Positions 8,903-17,837 of a DNA stretch of 64,000 nt are shown in pieces; positions within the stretch are counted from its first letter, which is position 1, and each line of letters starts with the position of its first letter. The stretch spans positions 6,076,001-6,140,000 of the forward strand of contig NZ_CP154796.1 of assembly GCF_039566955.1 (NCBI RefSeq). Direction: 5' to 3'. The translations under genes were made by a program, and so were the position numbers. The DNA comes from Micromonospora sp. DSM 45708. Lineage in GTDB: Bacteria > Actinomycetota > Actinomycetes > Mycobacteriales > Micromonosporaceae. The notes beneath the pieces were generated by a model, which was not told the origin of the DNA, did no database searches, and was given only the letters and a program-made list of their open reading frames with translations.

Positions 8903-9021
8903 CCCGTCCACGCCATCAAGTTCGTAGGCGCGGTAAGAGCACCAGCGACGGCGTTGCGCCCGGCGACCGCCCGGCCCGGCACCCGTGGTCGCGCACCAGC
9001 GGCTCCGCGTCGCACCGTCCG

Positions 9022-9879
9022 TCATCGGCGCAGGTAGCGCGCGCGACAGCCGGCCTCGCCGAAGCCGAGCCGACGGTACAGCCCGGCCGCCGGATTGTCG
9101 TCGTTGACGCACAGCCACGCGGCGTCCGCGCCCGCCTCGGCGAGCCCGCGCAGCACGCGCGCCACCAGGTACGCGCCGATCCGCCGGCCACGCCGGCCGG
9201 GCACCACGCCGACCTGGTCGATCCAGGTGTCGAGCACGGTGACGAAGCCGGCCGCGCCGCCGTCCGGCCCACGCGCGACCATCGACAACTCCGGTCGGTA
9301 GTCCTCGTCGTCGCGCAGGTCACCCAACCACTCCTCGGCCGCCGGCTCGACGAAGCCGGGCCGGTCGGCGAACGACGACCGGTAGGCGTCGAACAGCTCG
9401 GGCCCGAGCGTCGCCGGTTCCAGGGTGACACCGTCCGGCGCGGCCACGTCGGGCAGCGTGTCGAGATCGTGCCGCAGCACCCGTTCCAGGAACGTGCGGG
9501 TGAAGCCGCGCGACGCGAACAGCGCCTCCGCCTCGGCGGTCCACGTCTCGGTGGTGAGCAGCAGGCCGCCGTCGCCCGCCTGCTCGCCGGCCCAGTCCAG
9601 CAGCGTGCCGCCGAGGCCGCGTCCGCGCCAGGCCGGATGCACCAGGCCGGTGGCGGTGGCCGGCGTCCGCCCGGTGCCGACCCCGACGGCCGCGACCGGG
9701 CCGCCGTCGTGCCAGGCGGCGAGGGTACGCGTCTGGAGCAGCCGCGCCCGCGTCAACGGGGTACGCGCGAACAGCGGCAACCCGCCGTCGACAGCGAGGC
9801 ACGCCTCGACCAGCCCGGTCAGCGCGGCGAGGTCGTCCTCCCCGTACGCCCGCCAGACCAGCTCTTCCGTCCCGCCCAC
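9022..9879 (-). CDS. Tandem GNAT N-acetyltransferase (mycothiol-synthase-like architecture)
   Basis: A 285-aa protein with two GNAT folds. The N-terminal domain has the acetyl-CoA motif region VHPAWRGRGLGGTLLDW (Q/RxxGxG/A) near residue 80. The C-terminal domain has VVPGRRGRRIGAYLVARVL and ends with NDDNPAAGLYRRLGFGEAG. The double-GNAT layout matches mycothiol synthase and related proteins, but there is no genomic context for mycothiol, so the substrate is unassigned. The start is GTG at 9879. Confidence 0.9.
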   Translation of the reverse strand: MGGTEELVWRAYGEDDLAALTGLVEACLAVDGGLPLFARTPLTRARLLQTRTLAAWHDGGPVAAVGVGTGRTPATATGLVHPAWRGRGLGGTLLDWAGEQAGDGGLLLTTETWTAEAEALFASRGFTRTFLERVLRHDLDTLPDVAAPDGVTLEPATLGPELFDAYRSSFADRPGFVEPAAEEWLGDLRDDEDYRPELSMVARGPDGGAAGFVTVLDTWIDQVGVVPGRRGRRIGAYLVARVLRGLAEAGADAAWLCVNDDNPAAGLYRRLGFGEAGCRARYLRR

Positions 9880-9982
9880 CGCCCACCCCCTCGCGAGCAG
9901 TAGGCCCCGACCCCACTCGCCCCGTCAACCGGATTCCCCCACCCGCGTCTTCCCAACGCGGAGCCGGGGCGGGGGCGGCGGG

Positions 9983-10699
9983 TCAGAGGCGACGGGTGTG
10001 GGGTGGGGCGGGGTGGGTGGGGTTGGCATGGATCACGAGGGTGGCGCGGGCGGCGAGCGGGGCGAGCAGCCACTTCAAAGGCTGCTCGTGTTCGGTCGGG
10101 TCGACCAGGAGGCGGTCGCCGGGGCGCAGGTCGAGCTGGGCGGCGATCTCCGCGGCCAGCCGCCGCCACGCGCCGAAGCTGGTGCCGTCCGGCGTGGCCG
10201 GGTCGGCCGGGTCCACGGCGGCGTAGTCCGGCGGGTCGGCGGGGTGCCGCAGCACCTCGGCCGACCAGTCCAGCCAGCCCGGCGGCACCTCGTCGAGCGC
10301 GCCGGAACGCACGCCGACCAGGTAGCGGTGGGTCCCCTCGGGGACGTCCTCCAGCCAGTCGTCCAGGCGTTCCGGGGTCACGAACACCGCGTCGAAGGGC
10401 CGGTCCGCGCCCGGCTCCAGCGTCGGCAGCCCGGCCAGCGCCCGGGGCCGGAAGGAGACCGTCAGCCCGACCGACCACGCGCCGAGCAGCACCGCCGCGG
10501 TGCGCCAGTGCGGCGGCAGCAGCACCGCCACCCGGTCACCGGGGCGCAGCCCGCAGCCGTCCCGCAGCAGCCCGGCGCTCCGGGCCGCCCACGCCCCCAG
10601 CTCCGGCGCGGTCAGGTCGGTGCGTTCGCCGGTGGCGTCGTCGAGATAACTGAGCAGCGGCTCGTCGGTCGCGACGGAAGCGGATGCGGATGCTGCCAT
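9983..10699 (-). CDS. TIGR03089 family (AMP-binding-like) protein
   Basis: A 238-aa actinobacterial protein resembling the N-terminal part of acyl-CoA synthetases: LTAPELGAWAARSAGLLRDG, then CGLRPGDRVAVLLPPHWRTA. The usual P-loop (YTSGTTG-type) and the C-terminal adenylation lid are absent, so it is probably not a full ligase. This is typical of the TIGR03089 family, whose function is unknown. The C-terminus LVIHANPTHPAPPHTRRL is followed by a G-rich intergenic stretch. Confidence 0.85.
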   Translation of the reverse strand: MAASASASVATDEPLLSYLDDATGERTDLTAPELGAWAARSAGLLRDGCGLRPGDRVAVLLPPHWRTAAVLLGAWSVGLTVSFRPRALAGLPTLEPGADRPFDAVFVTPERLDDWLEDVPEGTHRYLVGVRSGALDEVPPGWLDWSAEVLRHPADPPDYAAVDPADPATPDGTSFGAWRRLAAEIAAQLDLRPGDRLLVDPTEHEQPLKWLLAPLAARATLVIHANPTHPAPPHTRRL

Positions 10700-10857
10700 C
10701 GGATGTGCTCCTTCCGGGCGGTCGGCTCAGCCTAGCGGCACGAACCGGTCCCCCGGGAGCGCCGACAGACGGCCCGAAGCGGCCGTCGACTTTGGTCGCG
10801 GACGCCCTCGGCCGATGGCCGTATCGACGGGCCGGACGGCTGCGGCACGGTGCGGAC

Positions 10858-11934
10858 ATGACGACCGAACCCCTGCGCCGGCGACTCGCGCCGGCCGTCG
10901 CGCTGCTGCTGCTCGCGCCCTGGACCGCCGAGTGCTCCTGGGGCGGATTCACGCTCGCCGGCATGCCGTTCGTGGTGCTGGTGCTCGCCCCGATGTACGG
11001 CGGCGCCGCGCTGCTGATCCGGGAGACCGCCCGCCGGCTCGGGCTGGGCTGGCCGGGGATCGTGCTGCTCGCCGCCGCCTTCGGCGTGGTCCAGGCCGGT
11101 CTGGTCGACCAGTCGCTGTTCAACCCGGCCTACCTCGACGACACCCAGTTCGCCGACGCCCGCACCGTCGCCGAGGCGACGCTCGTGCCCGGCCTCGGGT
11201 TCAGCGCCCGGCAGGCGGTCGACTACGTGGGCAACCACGTGGCGTTGACCATCTGCGCGTCGATCGCGTTCGTCGAGTCGTACCTCGGGGCGGGTCGCCG
11301 GTCGCGGCCCTGGCTGGGTCGTCCGGGCCTGGTCGTGGCCGCGCTGATCTGGCTCGGCGGCAGCCTGCTGGTCTTCGCCGACGACGGTGGACGCAAGGGC
11401 TTCCTGGCCTCGCCGGTCCAGCTCACGTTCGCCGCCGGCGTGGCGCTGGTCCTGATCGCCGCCGCCCTGCTGCGCGTCGGCCGCGCCCCCGACGCACACA
11501 TCGGCGCGCCCGCCGACGCGTCCGTCGACCGGACCGCCATGGCCGCGCCACGGCCGGTCCGGCCGGGCCTGGTGGTGCTGGTCGCCTACGCCGGGGCCGG
11601 AGCCGTGGCGGGATGGACCGGGATCGGCGTCGCGCTCGCGCTCGCCGTGGTCACCGCCGTACTGCTGACACGGTGGTCCCGGCGGGCCGGCTGGGGGCAA
11701 CGCCACGTGCTCGCCGCCGGCTCGGCCGCCGTGGTCGTCGCGGCCGTCTTCGCGTACGGCGTGCCGACCTACACCCCGGCGGGCCCGGTGGCCGACCTGG
11801 TGGGCGACGTGGCGATCAGCGTGATCGTGCTGCTGCTGGTCGGTGGCGCGTGGTGGCGGGTCAGCGGGCGGGCAGCTCGGGACCGGCGTCGAGCAGCGGA
11901 GCCAGCAGGTCGCCCTGCTTCGCCACCCGCCTGA
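10858..11934 (+). CDS. Polytopic membrane protein, hypothetical
   Basis: A 358-aa integral membrane protein with about nine hydrophobic segments, starting at ATG 10858. Conserved-looking elements are APMYGGAALLIRETARRLG, FGVVQAGLVDQSLFNPAYLD and NHVALTICASIAFVE, seen in an uncharacterised actinobacterial membrane family. A Pro/Ala/Asp linker (about residues 215-235) splits the helices into two bundles. Its last 74 nt overlap, in antisense, the 3' end of the LigD polymerase gene. Function is unknown. Confidence 0.85.
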   Translation: MTTEPLRRRLAPAVALLLLAPWTAECSWGGFTLAGMPFVVLVLAPMYGGAALLIRETARRLGLGWPGIVLLAAAFGVVQAGLVDQSLFNPAYLDDTQFADARTVAEATLVPGLGFSARQAVDYVGNHVALTICASIAFVESYLGAGRRSRPWLGRPGLVVAALIWLGGSLLVFADDGGRKGFLASPVQLTFAAGVALVLIAAALLRVGRAPDAHIGAPADASVDRTAMAAPRPVRPGLVVLVAYAGAGAVAGWTGIGVALALAVVTAVLLTRWSRRAGWGQRHVLAAGSAAVVVAAVFAYGVPTYTPAGPVADLVGDVAISVIVLLLVGGAWWRVSGRAARDRRRAAEPAGRPASPPA

Positions 11935-12775
11935 GGACCTCGGTCGCCGTGTAGGGCCGCGTCGCCGGCCGCTTCCCGGCCGCGCCGGCCTCCACCTCGT
12001 CCCAGGTCAGCGGCGTGGAGGCGGCCGGGACGGGCTGGGCGCGCAGCGAATAGGGCGCCACCGTCGTCTTCGCCGCGCTGTTCTGGCTCCAGTCGATGAA
12101 GATCTTGCCGGGACGCAGGTTCTTCGCCATCCTCGACACGATCAGCTTCGGATGCGCCTGCTCCAGTTCCTGCGCGATCCGCTTGGCGTAGCCGGAGACG
12201 ACCTCGGCGTCCTGCGTGCCGGCGATCGGGCAGCAGAGCTGCATGCCCTTCTTCCCGGACGTCTTCGGGTACGCCGCCACGCCGTCAAGAGCCAGCCGGT
12301 CGCGCATCAGCAGCGCCACCTGGCAACACTGCCGCAGCGCCGCCGGGGCGCCCGGATCCAGGTCGACCACCATCATGTCCGGGTGTGCACCGATCCTCCA
12401 CTGCGGCGTGTGCAGCTCCAGCGCGGCCAGGTTCGCCAGCCAGACCAGCGTGGGCAGCTCGTCGCAGACCACGAAGTCGATGGTCTCCCGCCCCTTGCTC
12501 GACCCGGGGACGGGCAGGTTCTCGGTGCGTACCCAACCGGGCGTCGCGGCCGGCGCGTTCTTCTCGAAGAACGAGCCGCCGTCGACGCCGTTGGGGAAGC
12601 GGATCCGGGTGAGCGCGCGGTCGCGCAGGTGCGGCAGCAGCACCGGGGCGATCCGGGTGTAGTAGTCGATCACCTCGCCCTTGGTGAAGCCGGCCTGCGG
12701 GAAGAGCACCTTGTCCAGGTTGGACAGCTCCAGGGAGCGCCCCTCGACCTCGACCTTGAACCGGTCAGCCGGCAT
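11861..12775 (-). CDS. ligD: LigD-type NHEJ polymerase/primase
   Basis: A 304-aa stand-alone polymerase domain (archaeo-eukaryotic primase superfamily) of bacterial non-homologous end joining; it fills ends and adds ribonucleotides. Visible motifs are MMVVDLDPG (metal-binding DxD), YPKTSGKKGMQLCCPI and KIFIDWSQN. ATG at 12775 follows GAGGAGG. It overlaps the end of the ligase gene by 11 nt, so the two form an operon. The 3' end overlaps the convergent membrane-protein gene by 74 nt. Confidence 0.93.
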   Translation of the reverse strand: MPADRFKVEVEGRSLELSNLDKVLFPQAGFTKGEVIDYYTRIAPVLLPHLRDRALTRIRFPNGVDGGSFFEKNAPAATPGWVRTENLPVPGSSKGRETIDFVVCDELPTLVWLANLAALELHTPQWRIGAHPDMMVVDLDPGAPAALRQCCQVALLMRDRLALDGVAAYPKTSGKKGMQLCCPIAGTQDAEVVSGYAKRIAQELEQAHPKLIVSRMAKNLRPGKIFIDWSQNSAAKTTVAPYSLRAQPVPAASTPLTWDEVEAGAAGKRPATRPYTATEVLRRVAKQGDLLAPLLDAGPELPAR

Positions 12776-13724
12776 CCTCGACCTCCTCGGGCGGCTTGTC
12801 CGGGCGCAGGCGCAGGACCCGGGGGAAGCGCAGCCGCCCGTCCGGGGTGCGTTGGCCGTACTTGACCTCCACCACCACCCGGGGTGATACCCAGATCGCG
12901 CCCCGCGCATCCTCGCGCGGCACGCCCCCGGCGAACGGCGACACGCCGGCACGCAGCGGCTCCAGCTCGCGCAGCAGCTCCCGTTCGATGGCCGCGCCGA
13001 TGCCGCCGCCGACCCGCCCCCGGTAGACCAACCGCCCGTCCGGGCCGGGCACGCCGACCAGCAGCCCGCCGACCCGGCGCGCGCCCGGCCGCCAACCGCC
13101 GACCACGAAGTCGCCGGTGACCTCCAGCTTGACCTTCACCCAGTCCGGCGAGCGCACCCCGGGCCGGTAGACCGAGTCGGCCCGTTTGGCCAGCACGCCC
13201 TCCAGCCCGTGCTCGCCGGCCGCCTCGTAGGTGGCCGGCCCGTCGGTGAAGACCGGCGGCACCGCCCACCGGGCGGCGCCGAGCCCGAGCGCCTCCAGCG
13301 CCGCCCGCCGCTCGTGCCACGGCCGGGCGGTCAGGTCCTCGCCGTCGAGCCGCAACAGGTCGAAGATCATGTACGTGACCGGCGCGGTCGCCGCCAGCCG
13401 GGCCGCCTTGGCCGGGTTGCGCACGTGCATCCGCTCGGCCAGCGCGGTGAACGACGGCTGCCCGTCCGTGAAGATCACCACCTCGCCGTCGAGCAGCGCG
13501 TCGTCGACCTGCTCGGCCAGGTTGAGCAGTTCCGGGTACGCGGTGGTGATCTCGACGCCGGAGCGGGCGTAGAAGTGCCGGTCGCCGTGGGAGATGTCGG
13601 CGAGCGCGCGGATGCCGTCCCACTTGAACTCGTACGCCCATGCGGCACCGGCCGGGAGCTGCCCGGTCATCGCGAGCATCGGCTTCAACGGCGCGCCGGA
13701 CACCATCTGACTGTAGTAGGGCAC
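12765..13724 (-). CDS. ATP-dependent DNA ligase, LigD ligase component
   Basis: A 319-aa ATP-dependent ligase for NHEJ. Motif I is EFKWDGIR near residue 32, with the adenylated Lys. Further motifs are LLDGEVV (III), EGVLAKR (IV) and WVKVKLE (V). A C-terminal OB fold follows (RPPDGRLRFPRVLRLR-like end). No nuclease or polymerase domain is fused, so LigD is split into two genes. The start is GTG 13724 or ATG 13706; neither has a strong ribosome binding site. It is divergent from ku, with a 66-bp shared promoter gap. Confidence 0.93.
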   Translation of the reverse strand: MPYYSQMVSGAPLKPMLAMTGQLPAGAAWAYEFKWDGIRALADISHGDRHFYARSGVEITTAYPELLNLAEQVDDALLDGEVVIFTDGQPSFTALAERMHVRNPAKAARLAATAPVTYMIFDLLRLDGEDLTARPWHERRAALEALGLGAARWAVPPVFTDGPATYEAAGEHGLEGVLAKRADSVYRPGVRSPDWVKVKLEVTGDFVVGGWRPGARRVGGLLVGVPGPDGRLVYRGRVGGGIGAAIERELLRELEPLRAGVSPFAGGVPREDARGAIWVSPRVVVEVKYGQRTPDGRLRFPRVLRLRPDKPPEEVEDAG

Positions 13725-13790
13725 GGAAGGGCGTGCGGCCCGTTCGATCGTTTGCGATTCTGGTCTTCAACCGGGGAGAGGAGCGCGGGT

Positions 13791-14789
13791 ATGCGGGCCA
13801 TCTGGAAAGGAGCGGTGTCGTTCGGCCTGGTGTCGATCGGGGTGAAGGTCTACTCGGCCACCGAGGAGAAGGACATCCGGTTTCATCAGGTGCACCGCGA
13901 GGACGGCGGCCGTATCCGTTACAAGCGCACCTGCTCGGTCTGCGGCGAGGAGGTCACCTACGACGACATCGCCAAGGGCTACGACCTCGGCGGCGGCGAA
14001 ATGGTCATCCTGACCGACGAGGACTTCGCCGAACTACCGCTGAGCACCTCGCACGCGATCGACGTGCTGGAGTTCGTGCCGGCCGAGCAGGTCGACCCGA
14101 TCCTCTACAACAAGGCCTACTTCCTGGAGCCGGAGGGCACCGCCACCAAGCCGTACGTGCTGCTGCGGGACGCGCTGACCGACTCGGAGCGGGTGGCGAT
14201 CGTCAAGGTGGCGCTGCGCCAGCGGGAGCAGTTGGCGACGCTGCGGGTCCGCGAGGGCGTGCTGCTGCTCAACACCATGCTCTGGCCGGACGAGATCCGG
14301 CAGCCCGACTTCGGCTTCCTGGACGAGGACCTGAAGGTCCGCCCGCCGGAGCTGGCGATGGCCAGCTCGTTGATCGACTCGATGGCCGGCGAGTTCGAGC
14401 CGGACGCCTTCACCGACGACTACCGGGCCGCGTTGCAGGAGGTCATCGACGCGAAGGTGGAGGGCCGCGAGGTGGTGCAGCCGGAGGAGGAAGAGGCCGC
14501 GCCGGCCGCGGCGGTGGACCTGATGGCCGCGTTGAAGGCGTCGGTCGAGCGGGCCCGGACGGCCCGGGGCGAGGCGCCGTCCGGCGGCGGGGCCGAGCCG
14601 ACTCCGATCTCGTCGGCCCGCTCCGCGAAGAAGGCCGCCGCGAAGAAGACCCCGGCCAAGAAGGCCGAGCCGGCGAAGAAGGCCACACCGGCGAAGAAGA
14701 CCGCCGCGAAGAAGACAGCGGCGAAGAAGGCCGAGCCGGCGAAGAAGACCGCCGCCAAGAAGACCGCCGCGAAGAAGAAGACCGCCTGA
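13791..14789 (+). CDS. ku: Ku DNA end-binding protein with Lys/Ala-rich tail
   Basis: A 332-aa bacterial Ku, the DNA-end clamp that recruits LigD. It begins MRAIWKGAVSFGLVSIGVKV, the family's hallmark, and includes RIRYKRTCSVCGEEV and FLEPEGTATKPYVLLRDAL. The last ~65 residues are a run of AKK/TPAKKA repeats resembling histone H1 tails. Such basic C-terminal extensions in actinobacterial Ku proteins add DNA affinity. ATG at 13791 follows GGGGAGAGG. It is divergent from the ligase/polymerase operon, completing a two-component NHEJ locus. Confidence 0.96.
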   Translation: MRAIWKGAVSFGLVSIGVKVYSATEEKDIRFHQVHREDGGRIRYKRTCSVCGEEVTYDDIAKGYDLGGGEMVILTDEDFAELPLSTSHAIDVLEFVPAEQVDPILYNKAYFLEPEGTATKPYVLLRDALTDSERVAIVKVALRQREQLATLRVREGVLLLNTMLWPDEIRQPDFGFLDEDLKVRPPELAMASSLIDSMAGEFEPDAFTDDYRAALQEVIDAKVEGREVVQPEEEEAAPAAAVDLMAALKASVERARTARGEAPSGGGAEPTPISSARSAKKAAAKKTPAKKAEPAKKATPAKKTAAKKTAAKKAEPAKKTAAKKTAAKKKTA

Positions 14790-14801
14790 GGGGTACGGCG
14801 A

Positions 14802-14837
14802 GGGCCCCGCCCGACGTGTTCGGTGTGGGCGGGGCCC
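14802..14837. terminator. Hairpin between ku and the convergent oxidoreductase gene
   Basis: A perfect 11-bp stem (14802-14812 with 14827-14837) and a 14-nt loop, located between two converging stop codons. It probably terminates both transcripts. Confidence 0.75.
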
Positions 14838-14844
14838 CCGTTCG

Positions 14845-15237
14845 TCACCCGCGGCCGAGCTTCTCCGTCGGGGTGACGCGGACGATGACCCGCTCCTCGC
14901 CCGCGCGGCGCCACGGGTAGGTGTCCTGGCCGAGATACTTCTTCGCCATCCGGTCGATGTGCTCGTCGGCACCCTCGGTGACGAACTCGACAGTGCCCTT
15001 CACCCAGAGCGTGCGGTAGTCGTCCGCCTTGTCCACCACCGACACCGCGACCACCGGGTTGCGGGCCATGTTGAGGTACTTCTGCCGGCCCTTGGCGGTG
15101 TTGAACACGATGTGCTTCCCGTCGGTGTCCACCCACACCGGGGTGACGTGCGGGGTGCCGTCGGCCTCGATCGTGGCCACGTGCGCGAGCTGCGGCTCGC
15201 CGAGCAGGGTCAGGTCTTCTTCGGTGAGGATCGCCAT
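14845..15237 (-). CDS. PPOX-class F420/FMN-dependent oxidoreductase
   Basis: A 130-aa split-barrel flavin/deazaflavin oxidoreductase. It starts MAILTEEDLTLLGEPQLAHV and has HVTPVWVDTDGKHIVFNT and GRQKYLNMARNPVVAVSV, the cofactor-binding segments of the PPOX family. The size is normal for single-domain members. The substrate cannot be read from sequence. ATG at 15237 is preferred over a longer frame to 15399, which lacks domain similarity. Confidence 0.88.
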   Translation of the reverse strand: MAILTEEDLTLLGEPQLAHVATIEADGTPHVTPVWVDTDGKHIVFNTAKGRQKYLNMARNPVVAVSVVDKADDYRTLWVKGTVEFVTEGADEHIDRMAKKYLGQDTYPWRRAGEERVIVRVTPTEKLGRG

Positions 15238-15425
15238 GTTCGAGAACGTACCCGCTCGGTGTCCGCTCCGGCCCGGGGTGTGAAGAACGAGCCCCGCCCA
15301 TACCGAATGCGTTAAGAAGGGCCCCGGCCTTTCGTCGCTGTGGGGGTGCGGGCGGGTACCGTGTGCGCTGGCCTCGGCGGCGGCCCGCCGGGGGCGCACC
15401 CACCCCCCATTTGCAGGGAGTCGAC

Positions 15426-16097
15426 GTGAGCGAGCGTGTGGAGAACCGGTCGGAGGACCAGGCCGCCCCGGCCACCAAGGCCGGGCGGCGGCTGGCCGCC
15501 CAGCTGGCCGAGAAGAAGGCCGCCGAGGCGCGACGGCGCCGGCAGTCGATGCTGGGCGCAGCAGCCGGTGTGCTCGCCGTGGTGGCCCTGGTCGGTGGTC
15601 TCGTCTGGCTGAACAGCGGGGACGACGACAAGCCGGCCGCCGCCGGCTCCTCGGCCAGCCCCAGCGCCCCGAGCGAGCCGGTCGAGCCCACCGCGCCGCC
15701 CGCGCCGGAGCTGCCCGCCAACATCGACCCGGCGCTGAAGACCAAGCCGGCGGTCAAGGCCGGCTCCGGCGAGCTGAAGAAGCTGACCGTCACCACGCTG
15801 GTCAAGGGCAAGGGAGCGGCGGTGAAGGCCGGGCAGACGATCACCACGAACTACGTGGGCGTCTTCTACAAGGACGGGAAGCAGTTCGACGCGTCCTGGG
15901 ACAACGGCCAGCCGGCCACCTTCCAGATCGGCGTGGGGCAGGTCATCAAGGGTTGGGACCAGGGCCTGGTCGGCGTGCCGGTGGGCAGCCGCGTGCAGCT
16001 CGACCTCCCGGCCGACCTGGCGTACGGCGACAAGGCCGAGGGCGGCCGTCCGGCCGGGCCGCTGCGCTTCGTCGTCGACGTGCTGGCTGCGCAGTAG
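15426..16097 (+). CDS. Membrane-anchored FKBP-type peptidyl-prolyl isomerase
   Basis: A 223-aa protein. A Lys/Arg-rich cytoplasmic N-terminus is followed by one transmembrane helix (about residues 42-60, LGAAAGVLAVVALVGGLVWL), an extracytoplasmic Ser/Pro/Glu linker, and a C-terminal FKBP domain (about 118-223). That domain shows NYVGVFYKDGKQFDASWDNG, VIKGWDQGLVG and DLAYGDKAEGG. It assists folding of exported proteins. GTG at 15426 follows GCAGGGA. A strong hairpin lies downstream. Confidence 0.94.
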   Translation: MSERVENRSEDQAAPATKAGRRLAAQLAEKKAAEARRRRQSMLGAAAGVLAVVALVGGLVWLNSGDDDKPAAAGSSASPSAPSEPVEPTAPPAPELPANIDPALKTKPAVKAGSGELKKLTVTTLVKGKGAAVKAGQTITTNYVGVFYKDGKQFDASWDNGQPATFQIGVGQVIKGWDQGLVGVPVGSRVQLDLPADLAYGDKAEGGRPAGPLRFVVDVLAAQ

Positions 16098-16142
16098 ATC
16101 ACTCCAGGCTTCCGTCCGGTCACCCAACGGCAGTAGGTTCGT

Positions 16143-16177
16143 GGTCACCACGGGCGGCCCGTCCGCCCGTGGTGACC
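16143..16177 (+). terminator. Perfect 15-bp hairpin after the FKBP gene
   Basis: Arms 16143-16157 and 16163-16177 are perfectly complementary around a 5-nt loop (CCCGT). It lies 45 bp after the FKBP stop and 24 bp before the next start, so it probably ends the FKBP transcript. Confidence 0.75.
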
Positions 16178-16200
16178 TGACCACCGACGCGGAGGTGCAC

Positions 16201-17085
16201 GTGGCGGCGCTGGACGACCCCGGGGTGGCCCGGCAGATGTGGACGCTGTTCGAGCCGGTCCACGCGGTGACCTACTTCCACCCGCGCGCCCGCGCCGCCT
16301 TCGAGGCGGTCGGGCTGCGCGGCTACTGGCGTGGCTACTTCGCCGGCCGGGCCGCGCCGCTCGGGCCGGTCGACGCCCCGACGGTGACGGCCGCTTTCTT
16401 CAGCTTCGCGCCGCCGATGGTGGCCCGCGCGTTGCCGTCGGTGTGGCGGCTGGCCACGCCGGAGGAGGTGCTGCGCGCCCGGCTCACCGGCGCGGTGCAG
16501 GCACTCGCCGAGTTCACCTACGAGCTGCCCGAGTCGCACCTCGTCGAGGCCGCCGAGCTGCTGGAGGAGGCGGCCGGCCGGGTGGACACCGCCGGGCGGG
16601 TGCTCGGCGCGGTCAACGCCGCCCTGCCGCGCGGGGAGTACCCGCTGGCCCGGCTCTGGCAGGCCGCCGCCACGCTGCGCGAGCACCGGGGCGACGGGCA
16701 CGTGGCCGCGCTGGTCGGCACCGGGCTGGATCCGCTCGAGGTGGTGGCCTGGCGGTGCCGGGTCGACCAGTCGCGCGAGTTCCACCAGCCGGCCCGGGGC
16801 TGGACCGACGAGGAGTGGTCCGCCGCCGAGGAGCGGCTGGTCGACAAGGGCTGGCTGACCGACGACCGGCGTCCCGCCCCGGAAGCCACCGCCACGTTCC
16901 GGGCCGTCGAGGAGGCCACCGACCGGGCCGCGGCGGGCCCGTGGCGGGCCCTGGGCGCGGAGCGTACGGGGCGACTGCGGGAGCTGCTCGAACCAATCGC
17001 GACGCGCTGCCGCACGATCATCCCGTCGCAGGCCCCGATCGGGCTGCCGGCGCAGCGCTCCACCGGAGCGGCGCTGCCGGGGTGA
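16201..17085 (+). CDS. SCO6745 family protein
   Basis: A 294-aa all-helical protein of the actinobacterial SCO6745 family, with MWTLFEPVHAVTYFHPRARA and GLRGYWRGYFAGRAAPLGPV near the start. The C-terminal part (GWTDEEWSAAEERLVDKGWL) looks like a winged helix. Function is unknown; members are often described as helix-turn-helix-like. GTG 16201 is chosen because GGAGG lies 5 nt upstream. The frame is also open from 16141, but that stretch is the hairpin. Confidence 0.87.
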   Translation: MAALDDPGVARQMWTLFEPVHAVTYFHPRARAAFEAVGLRGYWRGYFAGRAAPLGPVDAPTVTAAFFSFAPPMVARALPSVWRLATPEEVLRARLTGAVQALAEFTYELPESHLVEAAELLEEAAGRVDTAGRVLGAVNAALPRGEYPLARLWQAAATLREHRGDGHVAALVGTGLDPLEVVAWRCRVDQSREFHQPARGWTDEEWSAAEERLVDKGWLTDDRRPAPEATATFRAVEEATDRAAAGPWRALGAERTGRLRELLEPIATRCRTIIPSQAPIGLPAQRSTGAALPG

Positions 17086-17116
17086 GCCGGGCCGCCGGCT
17101 GGGGCAGGATGGCGAC

Positions 17117-17770
17117 ATGGTAGACGCGGTGCTCTTCGACCTGGACGGCGTGATCGTGGACTCGGAGCCGGTGTGGGAGGAGGTCCGGCGGGCGTACGTG
17201 GCCGAGCACGGGGGCGTCTGGCAGCCGGACACGCAGCGCCGGCTGATGGGCATGAGCACCGGCGAGTGGGCCGCCTACCTGAGCGGCGAGCTGGGCGTCG
17301 ACCGGTCGGCCGAGCAGGTCGCCGACGAGGTGGTGGCGGAGATGACCCGGCGGTACGCGCAGCGCGTACCGCTGATCGACGACGCCGACGCGGTGGTGCG
17401 CCGGACGGCCGCGCGGTGGCCGCTGGGGCTGGCCAGTTCCTCACCGACCCGGCTGATCGCGGCGGCGCTGGCGGCGACGGGCCTGGCCGACTCGTTCGGC
17501 GCGACGCTGTCGACGGAGGAGACCGCCCGGGGCAAGCCGGCGCCGGACGTCTGGCTGGCGGTGGCGGCCCGGTTGGGCGTCGACCCGGCCCGGTGCGTGG
17601 CGGTGGAGGACTCGTCAAACGGGGTCCGGTCGGCGGCAGCCGCCGGGTGCCGGGTGGTGGCGGTGCCGCACCTGTCGTACCCGCTGGATCCGGACGCGGC
17701 GGCGCTCGCCGCCGTGCTGCTGCCCTCGATCGACGCGCTCACCCCGGAGCTGCTGGCCGGGCTGGGCTGA
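17117..17770 (+). CDS. HAD-superfamily phosphatase/phosphomutase (beta-PGM-like)
   Basis: A 217-aa HAD hydrolase. Motif I is FDLDGVIVDSEP (nucleophile Asp and acid/base Asp), motif II is LASSSP, motif III Lys is in RGKPAPDVW, and motif IV is VEDSSNGV. A helical cap lies between residues ~17 and 85. The DGVxxDSE pattern fits beta-phosphoglucomutase-like and sugar-phosphate phosphatases. It lies 31 bp after the SCO6745 gene, possibly co-transcribed. Confidence 0.92.
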   Translation: MVDAVLFDLDGVIVDSEPVWEEVRRAYVAEHGGVWQPDTQRRLMGMSTGEWAAYLSGELGVDRSAEQVADEVVAEMTRRYAQRVPLIDDADAVVRRTAARWPLGLASSSPTRLIAAALAATGLADSFGATLSTEETARGKPAPDVWLAVAARLGVDPARCVAVEDSSNGVRSAAAAGCRVVAVPHLSYPLDPDAAALAAVLLPSIDALTPELLAGLG

Positions 17771-17837
17771 GGCGGGGCCCGGCATGTTCGGCCGGGGTTC
17801 GGGTAGCGCATCGGACGACGACGGCGGAGGGACGACG

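Noticed and set aside
14640..14789. Repetitive AAGAAG-type sequence at the ku end, considered as a DNA repeat array
   Set aside because: It is coding low complexity (Lys/Ala tail), with irregular units; the same applies to the topA tail at 55880-56040.
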